This document shows positions 28,410 through 38,867 of a stretch of DNA of 64,000 bases, piece after piece. Position 1 is the first letter of the stretch, and every line of letters starts with the position of its first letter. The position numbers and the translations under genes are program-made. The DNA comes from Emiliania huxleyi CCMP1516 (lineage: Eukaryota; Haptophyta; Isochrysidales; Noelaerhabdaceae): NCBI RefSeq assembly GCF_000372725.1, contig NW_005200333.1:932934-996933 (forward strand), in the 5' to 3' direction. The notes below the pieces were generated by a model that did no database searches, was not told where the DNA came from, and was given only the letters and a program-made list of their open reading frames with translations.

Positions 28410-29385
28410 CTAGCCACCGGGCGGGTACCACTGCCCATGCGTGGTGAAGGGTATCCGCACCGGCAGCGGTACCTCGAGGGTCGGCTGCATCGTGGTAGCA
28501 TCCAGCGTGAGGAAGGACGAGCGGCCGCTAGTTCCGTTGAGCACCGTCACGAGCAGCGCGCCCTGCCCCTCCTCTTCACCCGAGGCGAGGAAGGTCGGCT
28601 CGGACGGGAAGCTGGCCGGCCGCATCCACGTCGTGACTTTGCCTGGAGGCGGGGGCGGCCAGCGGTGAGAGGGGGGAGGCGTGTCGCCCCGCGCGGCGCG
28701 TGCACGGCTCGCCGCGGCAAACGTCTGTGCGATCGATCGCCATTGCGCCGTAAGCGACGCCATCGGCACGCCAGAGGACGGCCCAGTAGATGCAGTGCTT
28801 GCGTCCTCGGTAGCGGCTGTCGATCTGCGGGAAGTCGGCCTCGCGGCCGGCGCGCGAAAGGAGGGACGACACCACCTCGCCGCGCCGAGGGCCTGCGATG
28901 CGGATCACGAAGCGGCGCGCGTGCATCATGGCGCCGCCGGCGTCGCGCCGCGTCTTGTTGCGCTGCGCGGCGATGGCGATGGCGGTCGAGTGGAACGGGT
29001 TGAGGTGCGAGACACACGCGTCGAACACCAGGGTGGCGGCGTCGCCCTCGCCCTCCTCGTACGTGTTGATGACGTGCGTGAAGAAGTAGCGCCCGCCTGC
29101 GTTAAAGGTGCGGAGGGTGGTGCCACCGCCGGCGAGCGGCAGCACGACGAAGGTGGTGTTGACGGAGAGCTCGCGCATCAGGCCCTGCAGACGAGATATG
29201 GGGAGATACGGCGGAGATATGGGGAGATATGGGGAGAGCTCGCGCATCAGGCCCTGCAGCGGGGGTGGTGGCTGCCTAATGCCTCGGGGGGCCGCGGCGG
29301 GAGGCCCTCGACACCGCTCTGTGCTCTCTGCTCGCCTGCAGCTCGTAGCCCGCTATATCTCTCTCTCTACTCGCCTGCAGCTCGT

Positions 29386-29456
<71 letters not shown>

Positions 29457-30542
29457 CGCTCGCTCGCTCGCTCGCTCGCTCTCTCTGCTCGCCTGCAGCG
29501 GTGTGCCGAAGAGGGCGGGCCGCATGTCGACGCTGAGCGGCTGCAGAGGTAGCAGCACCTGCGGCCGCGAGCCGGCACGCCTCTCCAGCTACTCCCCTCA
29601 GTTTGGTGAGCGTGCATGGTGAGCGAGGGCTAGCGCTCGAGGCTATAGCGCACCGCCCGGCGCAGCACCCCAAACGAGTGCAGGTACGGCACCCGGTCCT
29701 TGACCGGCAGCCGTGCCAGCAGCTCTCTGGTGGTGGGGCCACTCCACGCGTACACGCTCACCTCGGACTGGTCCATGAAGGGCGTGCGCACGGCAATCGA
29801 CAGCCCGAGCGGCGTCTGCGAGCCGGGCCGCGGGACAGGGTGCGCCGACCCGAGGGTCTCCAGGTAAAGGGCGCGGCGCGGGTAGCGAGCCGAGGAGTCA
29901 AAGCGGAGCTTGCCTCGCACCGCCAGCGAGCTGAGCGAGAAGGCGAGCCTGTCCGGGCTGTCTGTCAGAGCGACGTGCTGCCCGCCCACCGAGATGGTGT
30001 TGACAAACGCGTTGTCGTTGGGGGCCGTCATCGCCCGAAGGCGCACCGCCAGCGGGCGCGGAGGGACTGTCTCGGAAAACAGCATGCCGGCGCCGACGGT
30101 GCCGGCCTTGGTCGACTCGTTGAAGAAGCCCGTCTGCATGAACTCGGCCGTGAAGCAGATGGCGCCTCTGTCCGAGTCGAGCTCGAACTTGTGCCTGGGA
30201 GAGCGCGGGCGGGTCCGGTCACCATCTCGCAGCGCGCCCAGGGGTGCGGAGCGCCGCCGCCGCAGGCGGCGGACAGCAGGTGCGCGAAATGAAACGCCAT
30301 TTTCGGTCCCGCAGTTTTGCCACTAGCATCGAAATCCGGTACAAATCGAGTGCGGTCGTGTGCGCCGGCGCGGGGAGCGACGGACCATTTCCCAAATGCG
30401 TCGAGGGCGCAGGTGAAGTCGCGGCCGCCCATATCAAACCGTCCGACAGCCGGGATGAGCCAAACTCCGGAGTGGGTTAGCCCCGGCGCGGCAAAGCACT
30501 CGAACTCATCGGTGCGGGCTCTCTCGGCTACGGGACCGCCCT
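28410..30542 (-). CDS. Carotenoid cleavage dioxygenase (RPE65/CCD family)
   Basis: Five or more minus-strand exons read as one CCD. The 5'-most visible exon, after CGCTAG near 30543, gives THSGVWLIPAVGRFDMGGRD and a CALDAFGKW stretch. The next (about 30200-29630) has FMQTGFFNESTKAG and ends VKDRVPYLHSFGVLRRAVRY, carrying the metal-site His of the family. A short exon gives QPLSVDMRPALFGTPLQ. Then GLMRELSVNTTFVVLPLAGG and the second His block FFTHVINTYEEGEGDAATLV, later DFPQIDSRYRGRKHCIYWAV. The last exon has SFPSEPTFLASGEEEGQGAL and ends TTHGQWYPPGG. The family cleaves carotenoid double bonds with Fe(II) held by four His. The true start is not visible: upstream is the repeat block at 30590-31500. 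One intron holds a 92-bp CT microsatellite and a 69-bp repeat. Confidence 0.85.
29167..29259. repeat. 69-bp duplication of an exon start with GGAGATATGG motif
   Basis: GAGCTCGCGCATCAGGCCCT (GCAG) occurs at 29167 and 29236. Between the copies is CGAGATATGGGGAGATACGG-type sequence. On the gene strand it duplicates the acceptor CTGCAG and the exon start coding GLMRELS. The period is divisible by three. Confidence 0.9.
29388..29482. repeat. (CT)n/(GCTC)n microsatellite in intron
   Basis: About 30 CT dinucleotides are followed by GCTC repeats. Copies of CTCGCCTGCAG flank it at 29333, 29370 and 29489. Confidence 0.95.
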
Positions 30543-30589
30543 AGCGCCTAGCTAGGCTGAGGGCTGACAAGACTCTCTCTCTCTCTCTC

Positions 30590-31465
30590 AAACAAGCTGC
30601 CGAGCCCAAATCACTGTGCGCATCGTGATTTCTTGTTGATTTTCACGACAAGAAATCTCTCCCAAACAACTTGAGCACTTGAGCACTGGATAGGGTCGAT
30701 TCCGCATGGTACGCCGACCCCTCCCAAACAACTCTTTTGTGTTTGGGGTTATGCCCCCAGCCCACCAATACAAACAAAACAATACACGAGAATTTCTGTT
30801 TTTCTAAAATCTCTCTTTGCACTTTGGCCTGTCCAAGGGTTTCCTCAATCCAGAGGGAAACCAGAGGGTCCCCAGCACTTTGCGTTTCCAGAAGTTTCCA
30901 GATGGTGGTTTGCTTGGAGCTCCATTGCCCTCCATTCTGTTTCTCTCGAGTTTCCCTCGCGGGAAACTCGCGAGTTTCCCTGAGTGAGTCTGAGAGAGGA
31001 GTCAGGAGAGAGCTGGTCTGGGGCAAAATCTGGGGCAAAATTTAGGAAATCGGCAAACTACCTGGTATTGTCCAGGTAGCAGGTATACCCGGGGGGGTTG
31101 CAGGTATACCCGCAAAACACCCCGGTATTTTGCCGATTTGGCTGATTTGGGGCCCAAATCAGCCTCACCCAGACTCGGCTCAGACGCCCGGGAAATTGAT
31201 CATTTCCACGGAGTTTCCCCAGGAAACTAGAGGGTGCTCTAGGGAAACTAGCATGAAACACGGAAAGGAAACCAGGTAGGGTGCGAGAGGAAACCCTTGG
31301 ACAGGCCAAATCTCTCTCTCCCAATACAGACTGACTGTAGAAGTGTGCGCACTCTGCCATGTGAAGCTCTTCTGACGCGACTGACAGCGAGTATGATGGT
31401 GCGGTGGAGTTGCCAATTCTGCAAAACAAAAACAAAAACATCTCTCTCTCTCTCTCTCCAATTCT
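30590..31465. repeat. AT-richer foldback region with nested inverted repeats
   Basis: TTTGGCCTGTCCAAGGGTTT (CCTC) at 30823-30846 is the exact reverse complement of 31287-31310. Inside and beside it are smaller hairpins: GATTTCTTGT/ACAAGAAATC (30628-30657), CTACCTGG-TATTGT-CCAGGTAG (31058-31079) and AAATCGGCAAA/TTTTGCCGATTT (31048-31139). The base composition differs from the surroundings. No real gene is seen; the short frames here are shadows. It is likely a non-autonomous foldback or MITE-type insertion. Confidence 0.65.
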
Positions 31466-31600
31466 GGCCCATAAAATAAATAAAACGGACACAAAAAAGT
31501 GGTGGGAGTAGGACAGGGTCGTCCCCACCTGCCGAGCAGGATCTTGTCTAGGTTACCTAGAACCTAGTCTAGGACTAACTAGGACGATCAGAGACACAGG
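31466..31600 (-). repeat. Dispersed repeat module B copy
   Basis: AAATAAATAAAACGGACAC, GGTGGGAGTAGGACAGGGTC, the CACCTGCCGAGCAGGATCTTG hairpin core (split by a few bases) and GACGATCAGAGACACAGG match module B. A short insertion with CTAGGTTACCTAGAACCTAG separates two parts. Confidence 0.7.
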
Positions 31601-31816
31601 GAGCGGGGAGCGCATTGCGATTTCCTCCCATGTAGTGGACAGGTAAACTCTTTTTCTCGGATCTGCGAGTGTATGTGTGTGTGGGGGGGGGGGGGGGGGG
31701 CTTTACTGTTGTGCGACGCGTCAAATTTTTCGCCGTGTTCTCGCCTCGGCTCGCTCACCACTCCGTGTCGAAACACACTCTCCGACGCGCTCGACTATAG
31801 TCTACGCTTCTCGGCC

Positions 31817-32010
31817 ATGGACGAGAGCGAGGACGACAGCGACTGCAGCGTCCGGTCGGACCGGCCGACGCCTGGTATCTCCCGCCTGGTATCTCCTGGT
31901 ATCTCCCGGTATCTCCCGGTATCCCGCCATACCCCGCCATATCCCGCCGTATCCCGCCGCGGATACCGCGAAAAAGAACCGTCCACACCAGGGATTCGAC
32001 GGGCCCCTCC
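31817..32010 (+). CDS. Possible short first exon, followed by a repeat
   Basis: An ATG at 31817 starts MDESEDDSDCSVRSDRPTP, an acidic exon-like stretch, then runs into CCTGGTATCTCC/GGTATCCCGCCATA repeats (31873-31960) and GAACCGTCCACACCAGGGAT, which recurs inverted at 35808-35845. The later frame, GHLGIRSFRNTCRSWLLANA (32078-32137), could be a second exon. Evidence is weak. Confidence 0.3.
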
Positions 32011-32165
32011 TTATACTCCGCCATCGCCGCCGCCCTCGGCCTCGCCTCCGTCCGTCGCTGCGGCCGCGGCCGGGCACCTCGGCATCCGGTCCTTTAGGAA
32101 CACTTGCCGCAGTTGGCTGCTGGCGAACGCCGCAGCGTCCATCAATCGTCCATGCGGGTCAGGCA

Positions 32166-32829
32166 TCACCTACAAGACGAGACGCCCACCGGGAATGGTA
32201 AACTCAAGGCCTCGAGCAAACACGCACGGACGCGCCCCCTCCTCACCGCGCCCTCCTTGACTGCCTGGCCCGGGAGCCATAGCGGTGGGGGCTTGGGCAG
32301 CGATTGCCAGTCGCTCGTGTCGAGGCTCTTCAGAAATATCTCGTTGCCATACCACCTCGACCACCCGCCATCAGCCTGCTCGAAGAATCGATAGGCCATC
32401 GGGTAGCCGTGGAAGACGGACTGCCCCCCGTCGACGAAATGTAGCATGACGTTCTTCACCCAGCACGCCCGCGCGGCGCCGCTTTCGTCGGGCGGCATCG
32501 TGCTCGCCATGCCTGAAGCAAAGGCACAGTTACGGGAGACGACTTGGGTGTGCGGTCGCAGTGTCGGTCGCCGCCGCACCAAAAGCCTCGAACGCACAGT
32601 TGAAGAAATGCCCAAACGGCGTCTTGTAGAGATGAGGCACGCCGTGGGGCTTGTCGCCGAGTAGAAACGAGGCGGTTGAGGAGTCGCGCGGCTCGGACCA
32701 CATGGCGACATTGATGTCGCCGCTCCGCATGCCAAAGACCTCCGGCCTGCGGAGGTGGAAGCCGAGCACGATTTCCACTCGCTCCAATTTCCTGTGGATC
32801 GGCGCGTCTTCCGGAGCGGCAGGCTGCAT
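32166..32829 (-). CDS. Two-exon protein of unknown function
   Basis: The ATG at 32829 begins MQPAAPEDAPIHRKLERVEI, then VLGFHLRRPEVFGMRSGDIN and HGVPHLYKTPFGHFFNCAFE; this exon ends near 32545. The second exon starts after CTTTGCTTCAG (acceptor at 32521) with GMASTMPPDESGAARACWVK and VFHGYPMAYRFFEQADGGWS, and after SDWQSLPKP becomes low in information, stopping at 32166. The intron is very short (20-40 nt) and its donor is not a clear GT. The protein is about 200 residues, soluble, with no domain I can name. The region upstream is AT-rich with AATAAATAAA. Confidence 0.55.
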
Positions 32830-33369
32830 GGTTCGGGCAGGGAGAGGTGCAAGGCGGCGCGATTGGAGGTGGTGCAGTGCAGAGCGAGTGTATAGCGCCT
32901 TAAAATAAATTTCTCGGCTGTATAAATAAATAAACAAAGTGCAAATGGAAAATCCAAAATCCAAATCGCAAACATAGAAACCCAAACACACACAGCCACG
33001 TGGCATAGGAGAGCAGGAGGTGAAAGGAGGTCAGCACAAGTCCAAGGACGCACGAGCGAGAAGCACAGCAGAGCAGACAGATGACGATCACCACCCAGCG
33101 CACGACCGCCAACTCTCCGGCGCAGGCCGCGAAGAACCGAGTCCGGGGGCCGACGGTCGCGGCGCGCCGGCGCGGCGCAGTGGACGCAGCCCGGTTCGCA
33201 GCTTCGCGAGCTACGGGGGCGGCCATGGCACGGCCCGGTGGCCGCCCCCGCAATGAGGCCAAGCGGTGGGCATCCGGCAAAAGCCGCAAGACGGGATTCG
33301 CGAAGGCGCGGGCCACCTTCCGCGGCGGAGGCCGCGGTAGCGCGGCGGCTGCGGAGAGGCACGACAGCA

Positions 33370-33935
33370 TGATGACAAATAAATAAAACGGACACACCAA
33401 ACAAGGGGTGGGAGAAGGACAGGGTCCCCACCTGCGCGAGCAGGATCTTGTAAGGACGATCAGGGACACAGGGGAACGGGAGCGGGGAGCGCATCGCGAC
33501 ACGGAGGGGGGCTGGGCAGGGTTCACCCACACGACAGGGTCCCAGGGATTCCCCTCTCGTATAGGACAAAGTTGCACCCGGCGGCACGGGGGCAGGCGCG
33601 GGCCTCCTACTGGTTGCGCTCTCCTAGTTCTCCTGCTCCTGACAAAAGGGACAGCGACAGGTTCGCAGCACGGTGGACTCCCTATTCTCGAGTGTGAAAG
33701 AAAGAAAGAAAGAAAACAGACAAACCAAACGAGGGATGGGGGAGAAGGACAGGGTCCACACCTGCACGAGCAGGATTTTGGAAGGACGATCAGGGGCACA
33801 GGTGGGGCTCTCCTGCTCCTGACAAGGGACACGACATCTCGAGTGTAAAAAGAAAGAAAGAAAGAAAACGGACAACCCAAGGGAGGGATGGGAGGACGGC
33901 ACGCCGCCACCACACAGGGATTTTAAGGAGAGGGG
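33370..33935 (-). repeat. Cluster of modules B, B and A
   Basis: Two module B copies (33370-33490, 33690-33810) and one module A copy (33855-33935) lie in line. They share the AAGAAAGAAAAC(G/A)GACAA head, then diverge: B continues to the CACCTGCACGAGCAGG hairpin, A to GCACGCCGCCACCACACAGG. Confidence 0.8.
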
Positions 33936-33944
33936 TGTGGTGCG

Positions 33945-34547
33945 CTAGCCGTCGCCCACCCTTGGGCGTCCGCCTCTTCCTATCTCTCTTCGCAGCCTCT
34001 CGCCGATTCTCGCTTCAACCTTCGTGCCACCTCGCGGTCGCCCCCTTCTCGTCGTGGTCTCCCTTGTCGCTTCTTCCTCTATCGCGTCGCTCTCCTCTGC
34101 CTCGTCCTGCGACGGCGCCGCCGCCTGCCGCTCCCTTGCTCTCGCTGCTCGGCGCAGCTCTGCCCTCCTTGCTGCATATCCTGGCCCCTCGAGTCTATCG
34201 AGCTCTCCTCGAGCAAGGACAAGTCTTCTGACGCCCACTGCTATCATTTGCCGCCCAGTCATATCGTTGCTCAGGTCCACTCTCTCTTCGAATACTTGTG
34301 CCTCCACGGATGCTGCCGGCGCTGGGGTCCCCTTCGGATGCATCGTGACGGCTGACAACTGGATTTCCACTGGTTCGTCCTCCTCGGGGTCGTCTTCCCC
34401 GGCTTCCTTCCGCTCGGCTCTTCGCTTGGTACGTTCGGTGTGGCTCACCCTCCATGCCGTGAACAGGCGCTTTATCCACCCTATATTCTTCTCTCGTTCC
34501 TCTGCCCGTGCCTTGGTCTTGTCGTTGTTTCGCATCCATGTCTGTAT
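33945..34547 (-). mobile_element. Dispersed-element ORF, copy 2 (partial)
   Basis: The frame from IQTWMRNNDKTKARAEEREK to the stop at 33945 matches 22893-23495 (copy 1) through FTAWRVSHTERTKRRAERKE, VTMHPKGTPAPAASVEAQVF and GRPRVGDG. The 5' third of copy 1 is absent here; upstream bases differ. It is inverted relative to copy 1 and has module A beyond its stop. The proximal end lies only ~70 bp from the start of the gene at 34619, so it occupies that gene's upstream region. Confidence 0.65.
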
Positions 34548-34618
34548 GGTATCTCGAGTGTGCGCTCGACTGCGAAGTCGCTCCAAATTCTTTTGCCGCT
34601 CCTGAGGGCGCGCCCAAC

Positions 34619-35714
34619 ATGGCCGCCCGGGCATCGTCCGACTTCCGCTGTTTCGTAGCGCCGGCACATTACCCGGATACGGAGTCGGTGTGCCGGATCT
34701 CCGCCATCCGATGCGAGCCGGCGGCGGGGCAGGCGCACTGGCTGCTCAAGATTGCGCAGGCGTGCTCGCGCTCTCTTGCCGCTCCCTCTCTTTGCCGCAC
34801 GGCACATCCATCCGCGCGCATAGGTGAACGGCGGCGCGAGGCGCATGCTCCACCTGCGGGCCGTCTCGCGGCACGGGCCAACCCGCTCGACGATATGGGT
34901 CTCAAGACCCGGCGCAGAGGAGACTGAGCCGCTCGCGCTCACGTCGCACCCTCAGCTGCCGGGACCCAGCGCCCTCCTCGACGCGGTCCAAGCGCACGAG
35001 GTCCCGCGCCGCTCCGATGACCTCATCTTGCTGCGCGACCGCGCGCCGCCGCTGCGCATCGCCGTCGGCGCAGAGCAGGCGGAGCACGAGCTGCGCCCCC
35101 GCTATGGCGAGGTGCTCATGCGGCGGCTCGACGACGGCCGGCTTGCTGTGCGACGCAAGAGTGCCGGGAAAAAGGCGCTCCCGAGGGGCACTCTGCGCAT
35201 GGCATTTGCGGACGGGCCGCGAGGGGCCATGGTCGAGCTCTCGAGCAACAAAGGCCACGATTTCTTTTTGCCAAGGGGCGCCATCGTCTATCCCGACATC
35301 GCGGCGACTGAGATCAGCGGATCGGCCGACGGGGTCACAGGGCGCGCCGCCGACCTCGCGCTCGTGCTGCGGCGATCCGACGAGTGGTCGTGTGCGCTCC
35401 CACCGGCGATCCACATTGAGGCTCACCCGCCAGCCTCGGGCCCGCCAGCCGTGGAGTCTGCGAGCGACGGCGACGTCGAGGGTGGAATGGTGAAGGAGGC
35501 GCAGGCGGCGCCTCCGGCTGCGCCTGCCCCCATGCTCTCGCACCTCGCGCAGGCGCTGTGGCGGTCGCTGCTGCTGCACCGCCTTGGCCGGGCGCAGTAC
35601 GTTCCCTCGGGCGAGGACGACCGGCTGGACTTCCTCGTGGTCCGGCTCACGGCACTCTCCAATGAGGGCGCGCAGGGGGCAATCTGCTTGCGGGAGATCA
35701 TGAGGGCGCTCTGA
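34619..35714 (+). CDS. Conserved-looking protein of unknown function, two exons
   Basis: The ATG at 34619 opens MAARASSDFRCFVAPAHYPD followed by VCRISAIRCEPAAGQAHWLL. A frame change before 34956 implies an intron (a CCCTCAG acceptor at 34955). The main exon reads LPGPSALLDAVQAHEVPRRS, LRIAVGAEQAEHELRPRYGE, VELSSNKGHDFFLPRGAIVY and ends VVRLTALSNEGAQGAICLRE with stop at 35714. The protein is about 300 residues, soluble, mixed alpha/beta in feel. I do not recognise it. Its promoter is bounded by the mobile ORF copy at 33945-34547. Confidence 0.6.
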
Positions 35715-36100
35715 GCCGCGAGACCGCCATTCGGTTCATGTGTGGACAGCTCAGGCACTTACCGTACTCTTATGTTGACGTGTGAGCCAAAACGGCAACG
35801 CCCGCAAAAATCCCTGGTGTGGACGGTTTTTTTCGCGCGGTATGGCGAGATAGGACTGAGTGAAGTGTTCGAGTGTACGCACATCGCTCACCGAGCGCAC
35901 ACACAGATATTATATGACAACATTAATCGTGCCGCCCCCCGCCCCCCCCCCCGCCCCCCCCACCACCACAAGCAGAGAGAGCCGGCACTCTCATTATAGA
36001 GCTGCACACAATTTATTGTGCTCTAGCGCGCGCGCGCTCTAGCGCTGCGGAGGACGATCACGCATCGCGATGCCTAGATGGCTGTGTGGAGGTGTGCGAT
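35715..36100. other. Intergenic with a dispersed repeat piece
   Basis: AATCCCTGGTGTGGACGG followed by TTTTTTTCGCG (35808-35840) matches, inverted, the repeat at 31968-32003. A C run (35934-35960) follows. No gene is seen. Confidence 0.55.
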
Positions 36101-36102
36101 GA

Positions 36103-36618
36103 CTAGGGCGCGTGTGGTCCGAGCACGGCGACGCCGACATCAGCATTCGAACCTTGCCGCCCGATGGTGGAGCAGAATCTGCACCAGTCCGCCATGTCCG
36201 ACGGCCCTAGCCCTAGCTGCGGCAGCACGCGCGAGCACGGCGGGCACAATACCAGGTGCCCACACCCAGGCATGGGCAGCCCCTCGCCCACCAGCGGTTC
36301 CGCGCAGCTGGCGCAGCCCACTGGGTGGGCAATGGCCTGCGTCCACACGGCGTCGCCTGCCTCTACCGCGCCCGCGCGCCCAGTACGCTGCCCCGTCGGC
36401 TCAAGCTCATCGTCCTGCTTGCTCAGCCCAGTCAGCGAGGGCGAGAACAGGGGCTGCGAGGGCGAGAAGCCTGACACGCTAGTGCTCTGCTCTCGCGGCA
36501 CGCGACTCACCGCGGATGGGAGCTGCTGCGGCGAGGCGTCCTTGGAGCTGTCGCTGATGAACGACGGACAGGACTCCTGAGAGTCTGTTTGGCCGCTCTG
36601 TCCAGCAACGGGGCACAT
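36103..36618 (-). CDS. RING-like zinc-finger protein
   Basis: The ATG at 36618 gives 171 residues in one exon: a Ser/Pro/Gln-rich N-terminal 100 residues, then a C-terminal zinc-binding block, HPVGCASCAEPLVGEGLPMP, GCGHLVLCPPCSRVL and DWCRFCS. The order C-x2-C … C-x-H … C-x2-C … C-x2-C fits a C3HC4 RING with one ligand changed. RING proteins are mostly ubiquitin E3 ligases. The frame extends upstream through the repeat module at 36650-36705, but that part is not host-like, so the start at 36618 is preferred. Confidence 0.65.
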   Translation of the reverse strand: MCPVAGQSGQTDSQESCPSFISDSSKDASPQQLPSAVSRVPREQSTSVSGFSPSQPLFSPSLTGLSKQDDELEPTGQRTGRAGAVEAGDAVWTQAIAHPVGCASCAEPLVGEGLPMPGCGHLVLCPPCSRVLPQLGLGPSDMADWCRFCSTIGRQGSNADVGVAVLGPHAP

Positions 36619-36649
36619 GAAGGTGCCAGCATAAAAGAATTTTTCTCTG

Positions 36650-36705
36650 CGTGCGACCGTCCTCCCATCCCTCCCTTGGGTTGTCTGTTTTCTTTCTTTT
36701 TCTGT
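36650..36705 (+). repeat. Module A half-copy in a 5' region
   Basis: GTCCTCCCATCCCTCCCTTG and GGTTGTCTGTTTTCTTTC match module A; it lies about 30 bp upstream of the RING-like start codon. Confidence 0.8.
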
Positions 36706-36808
36706 GCGACTGCGACGAGGGAACGCTCGCAAGGGACCATTGGGTTTACTATTAACAACGAAGGCGCTCTCAAAGTACAACGAATTTTCCTGCACCAGCG
36801 GCTTAAAA

Positions 36809-38298
36809 TCACATACGCTTCTCCTCCTCGCGGAGGTCGCGTGCGTGCATCCCCTGCCCCGTTGTCGGGGCCAAGTATGCAGGGTCTTTGGCCTCCCGCC
36901 AACGGCGGCAGCCGTCGAGCCGCGCCTTGCGCGACTGCGCCTTCTCCGTCTCGCCCATGTCCTCCACAGTTAGCCCTGTCTCGGCATTGAGGAGCCGCAT
37001 TTCTCCGAAGGTGCATGCCGCGCTCACGCGGATGGCGTCGAGCAGGTCGTCGCCGAAGACGTTGTTCATGAGCGCGATGGGGAAGAGTGTGTGCTGGAGC
37101 GCCTCGCCCGTCCAGCCGATGGCCGCCGCCGCCTCAGCGATCATGCGCAAGTGCGGCACTACTGTGGCGAGAGCCTGCGCGGCAGGAGTGAAGAAAATGC
37201 GCAATGGGCCTCTCTCCACACTCAAAGGGAATGCGGCTAAGCGCCTTGAGGCGTAGACTGTCCGAGGAGGAGGACGCCGCCCCGCTCGCGGCCTCGGAGA
37301 CGCTGCTAACGGAAGCCGCACCCGCTGCAAGCACGCGCTGCGGCGCCTGCTCCGCCATACGGGCCTTCCGCAGCACGCCGTTGTTCGCCTCCTCGTAGAA
37401 CCGAAGGCACAGGCCGGTGAACGCCTAGACAGAGATGAAGGGCCGTGAGACGCGGCGGTGTGTGCAGAGAGGGCGATCGACGGTGTGACGCCTTGTCGAT
37501 CGACCCACCCAGCCCCTCCTCCACAAGCGCTGCTCCGGGCAGGAGCAGCGAGCCACGCTTGCCCTCCAGTCGGGCCAGCAGCCAAAGCCCCCGAGAGGCG
37601 GACTCGTCGTAGCGCGGTGACGCGACCTGTGCGCGGCGCTGCAGGGCCACAAGCGCGCAGGCCAAGTGATCGACGTCGAGCATCGTCGTCACAATCCCGC
37701 CCCTTTGCCGGGAGCGAATCTGGTCCGCAAAGAGAGCCACCAGGCCGGCGTCTTCGGGAGCGGGAGGGGGCGAAGAATCAATGACACCGAGCACGAAGGA
37801 CACAAAGTTGTCCTTCGCCTTGACGACATCTGACCAGCCCACATCCGGAATCGAGGCGTTGTGTTTCACCTCGGCGCACTTGAAGGCCTCGTCGTCGTCG
37901 TGCTCAAAGGGCAGCCACGTCGGGGCTGCGACGGCGTAGTAGAGGCCATCCCGCAACTCAAAGAGCGCGGGAAAGTCGGCGCAAAAACTGAAGATTGGGG
38001 AAGTGTGTCCCTTGGCTGTGTGCACGTTGAACGGGTCCGGAGACCGGTAAGCCTTGATGAGGGACGCGTGCTCGCCGGCGAGTCGGAGGCTGGCAAACAC
38101 CCCTCCGCGCAAAGGTTGCAGCGATGCAGAGAGAGCTGCGTGCAACGCCGTCGCGGCCTGCTCTAGAGCAAGAACTTGCGTCTCAACGGACATGCCACCC
38201 TCGAGAGCTAGACGATCGCGCTTTCGGGACGACGCAGCGAGCGACGATGGTCCTGGCAGCCCGTCGTCCTCAGTTGACAGCTCGGCAAGAGTCGTCAT
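36809..38298 (-). CDS. Three-exon protein of unknown function
   Basis: The ATG at 38298 starts MTTLAELSTEDDGLPGPSSL. The first exon (to about 37440) includes VETQVLALEQAATALHAALS, GVFASLRLAGEHASLIKAYR, HTSPIFSFCADFPALFELRD, DNFVSFVLGVIDSSPPPAPE and ARLEGKRGSLLLPGAALVEE. The second (~37425-37210) reads AFTGLCLRFYEEANNGVLRK then a Ser/Ala-rich piece. The third (~37200-36809) reads FFTPAAQALATVVPHLRMIA, LFPIALMNNVFGDDLLDAIR and ends REEEKRM. The architecture is all-alpha, ~470 residues. I have a vague memory of an expanded haptophyte family but know no function. Exon edges are approximate. Confidence 0.6.
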
Positions 38299-38867
38299 CG
38301 CTCATCGGCACGAACTCTTCACGCAAAAGAGAACTCCCGCCTCACCGTCTCGAGGCTGTTGGCGAGGAGGAGCTCGTAGCCGGCGTCGGCCGCCGGAGTT
38401 GCCATCTTGTTGGGTGGGTGACAGATTGAGCAATCATCGCGGCGCGAACTTTCTGGCGTCTTTTTTCGCGGTCTTTATAGTGAGGAGAACAAAAAGAGAC
38501 CCTACCCCGCAAGTCGATTGATATCCGCCCCTCGCAGCAGCAGCAAGCAGGTCGACCGCCCGCTCGTGGCCCTTCTTTCTGGGCGGCAAGCATCATGTCA
38601 GCACATGACGCCGTTCACATCGCCTACCCCGCAAGCAAGTCGCGCGCGTTGACCCGCCCGCCGCTGGCTGTCGAGCCATGCCAGCAAGCAGCGCCGCCGC
38701 CTCCTCGCTCGCCTCGCCCAGCGGCCGCCGCACCCCCAAATAGCGAACCAAGCCGCCGATGTGTCCCGCAGCGGCCTCGCTGGGCCAGAAGATCGGAGAG
38801 AGATTGAGAGATCACTTAGCGTTTCTAAGTCTTAAGCGCCAGATGGTGCGGTGGCAGCTCTGTTCGG
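38299..38867. other. No gene seen
   Basis: Only short frames without coding character. GAGAGATCACTTAGCGTTTC (38806-) is echoed inverted by AACTAAGCGATCTCTG at 39133, bracketing the minisatellite that follows. Confidence 0.5.

Noticed and set aside
28140-29622. Plus-strand ORFs of 287-313 aa
   Set aside because: They are antisense shadows of the carotenoid dioxygenase exons.
29353-29742. Arg/Glu-repeat ORF on the minus strand
   Set aside because: It is the (GA)n microsatellite translated; it sits inside the carotenoid dioxygenase intron.
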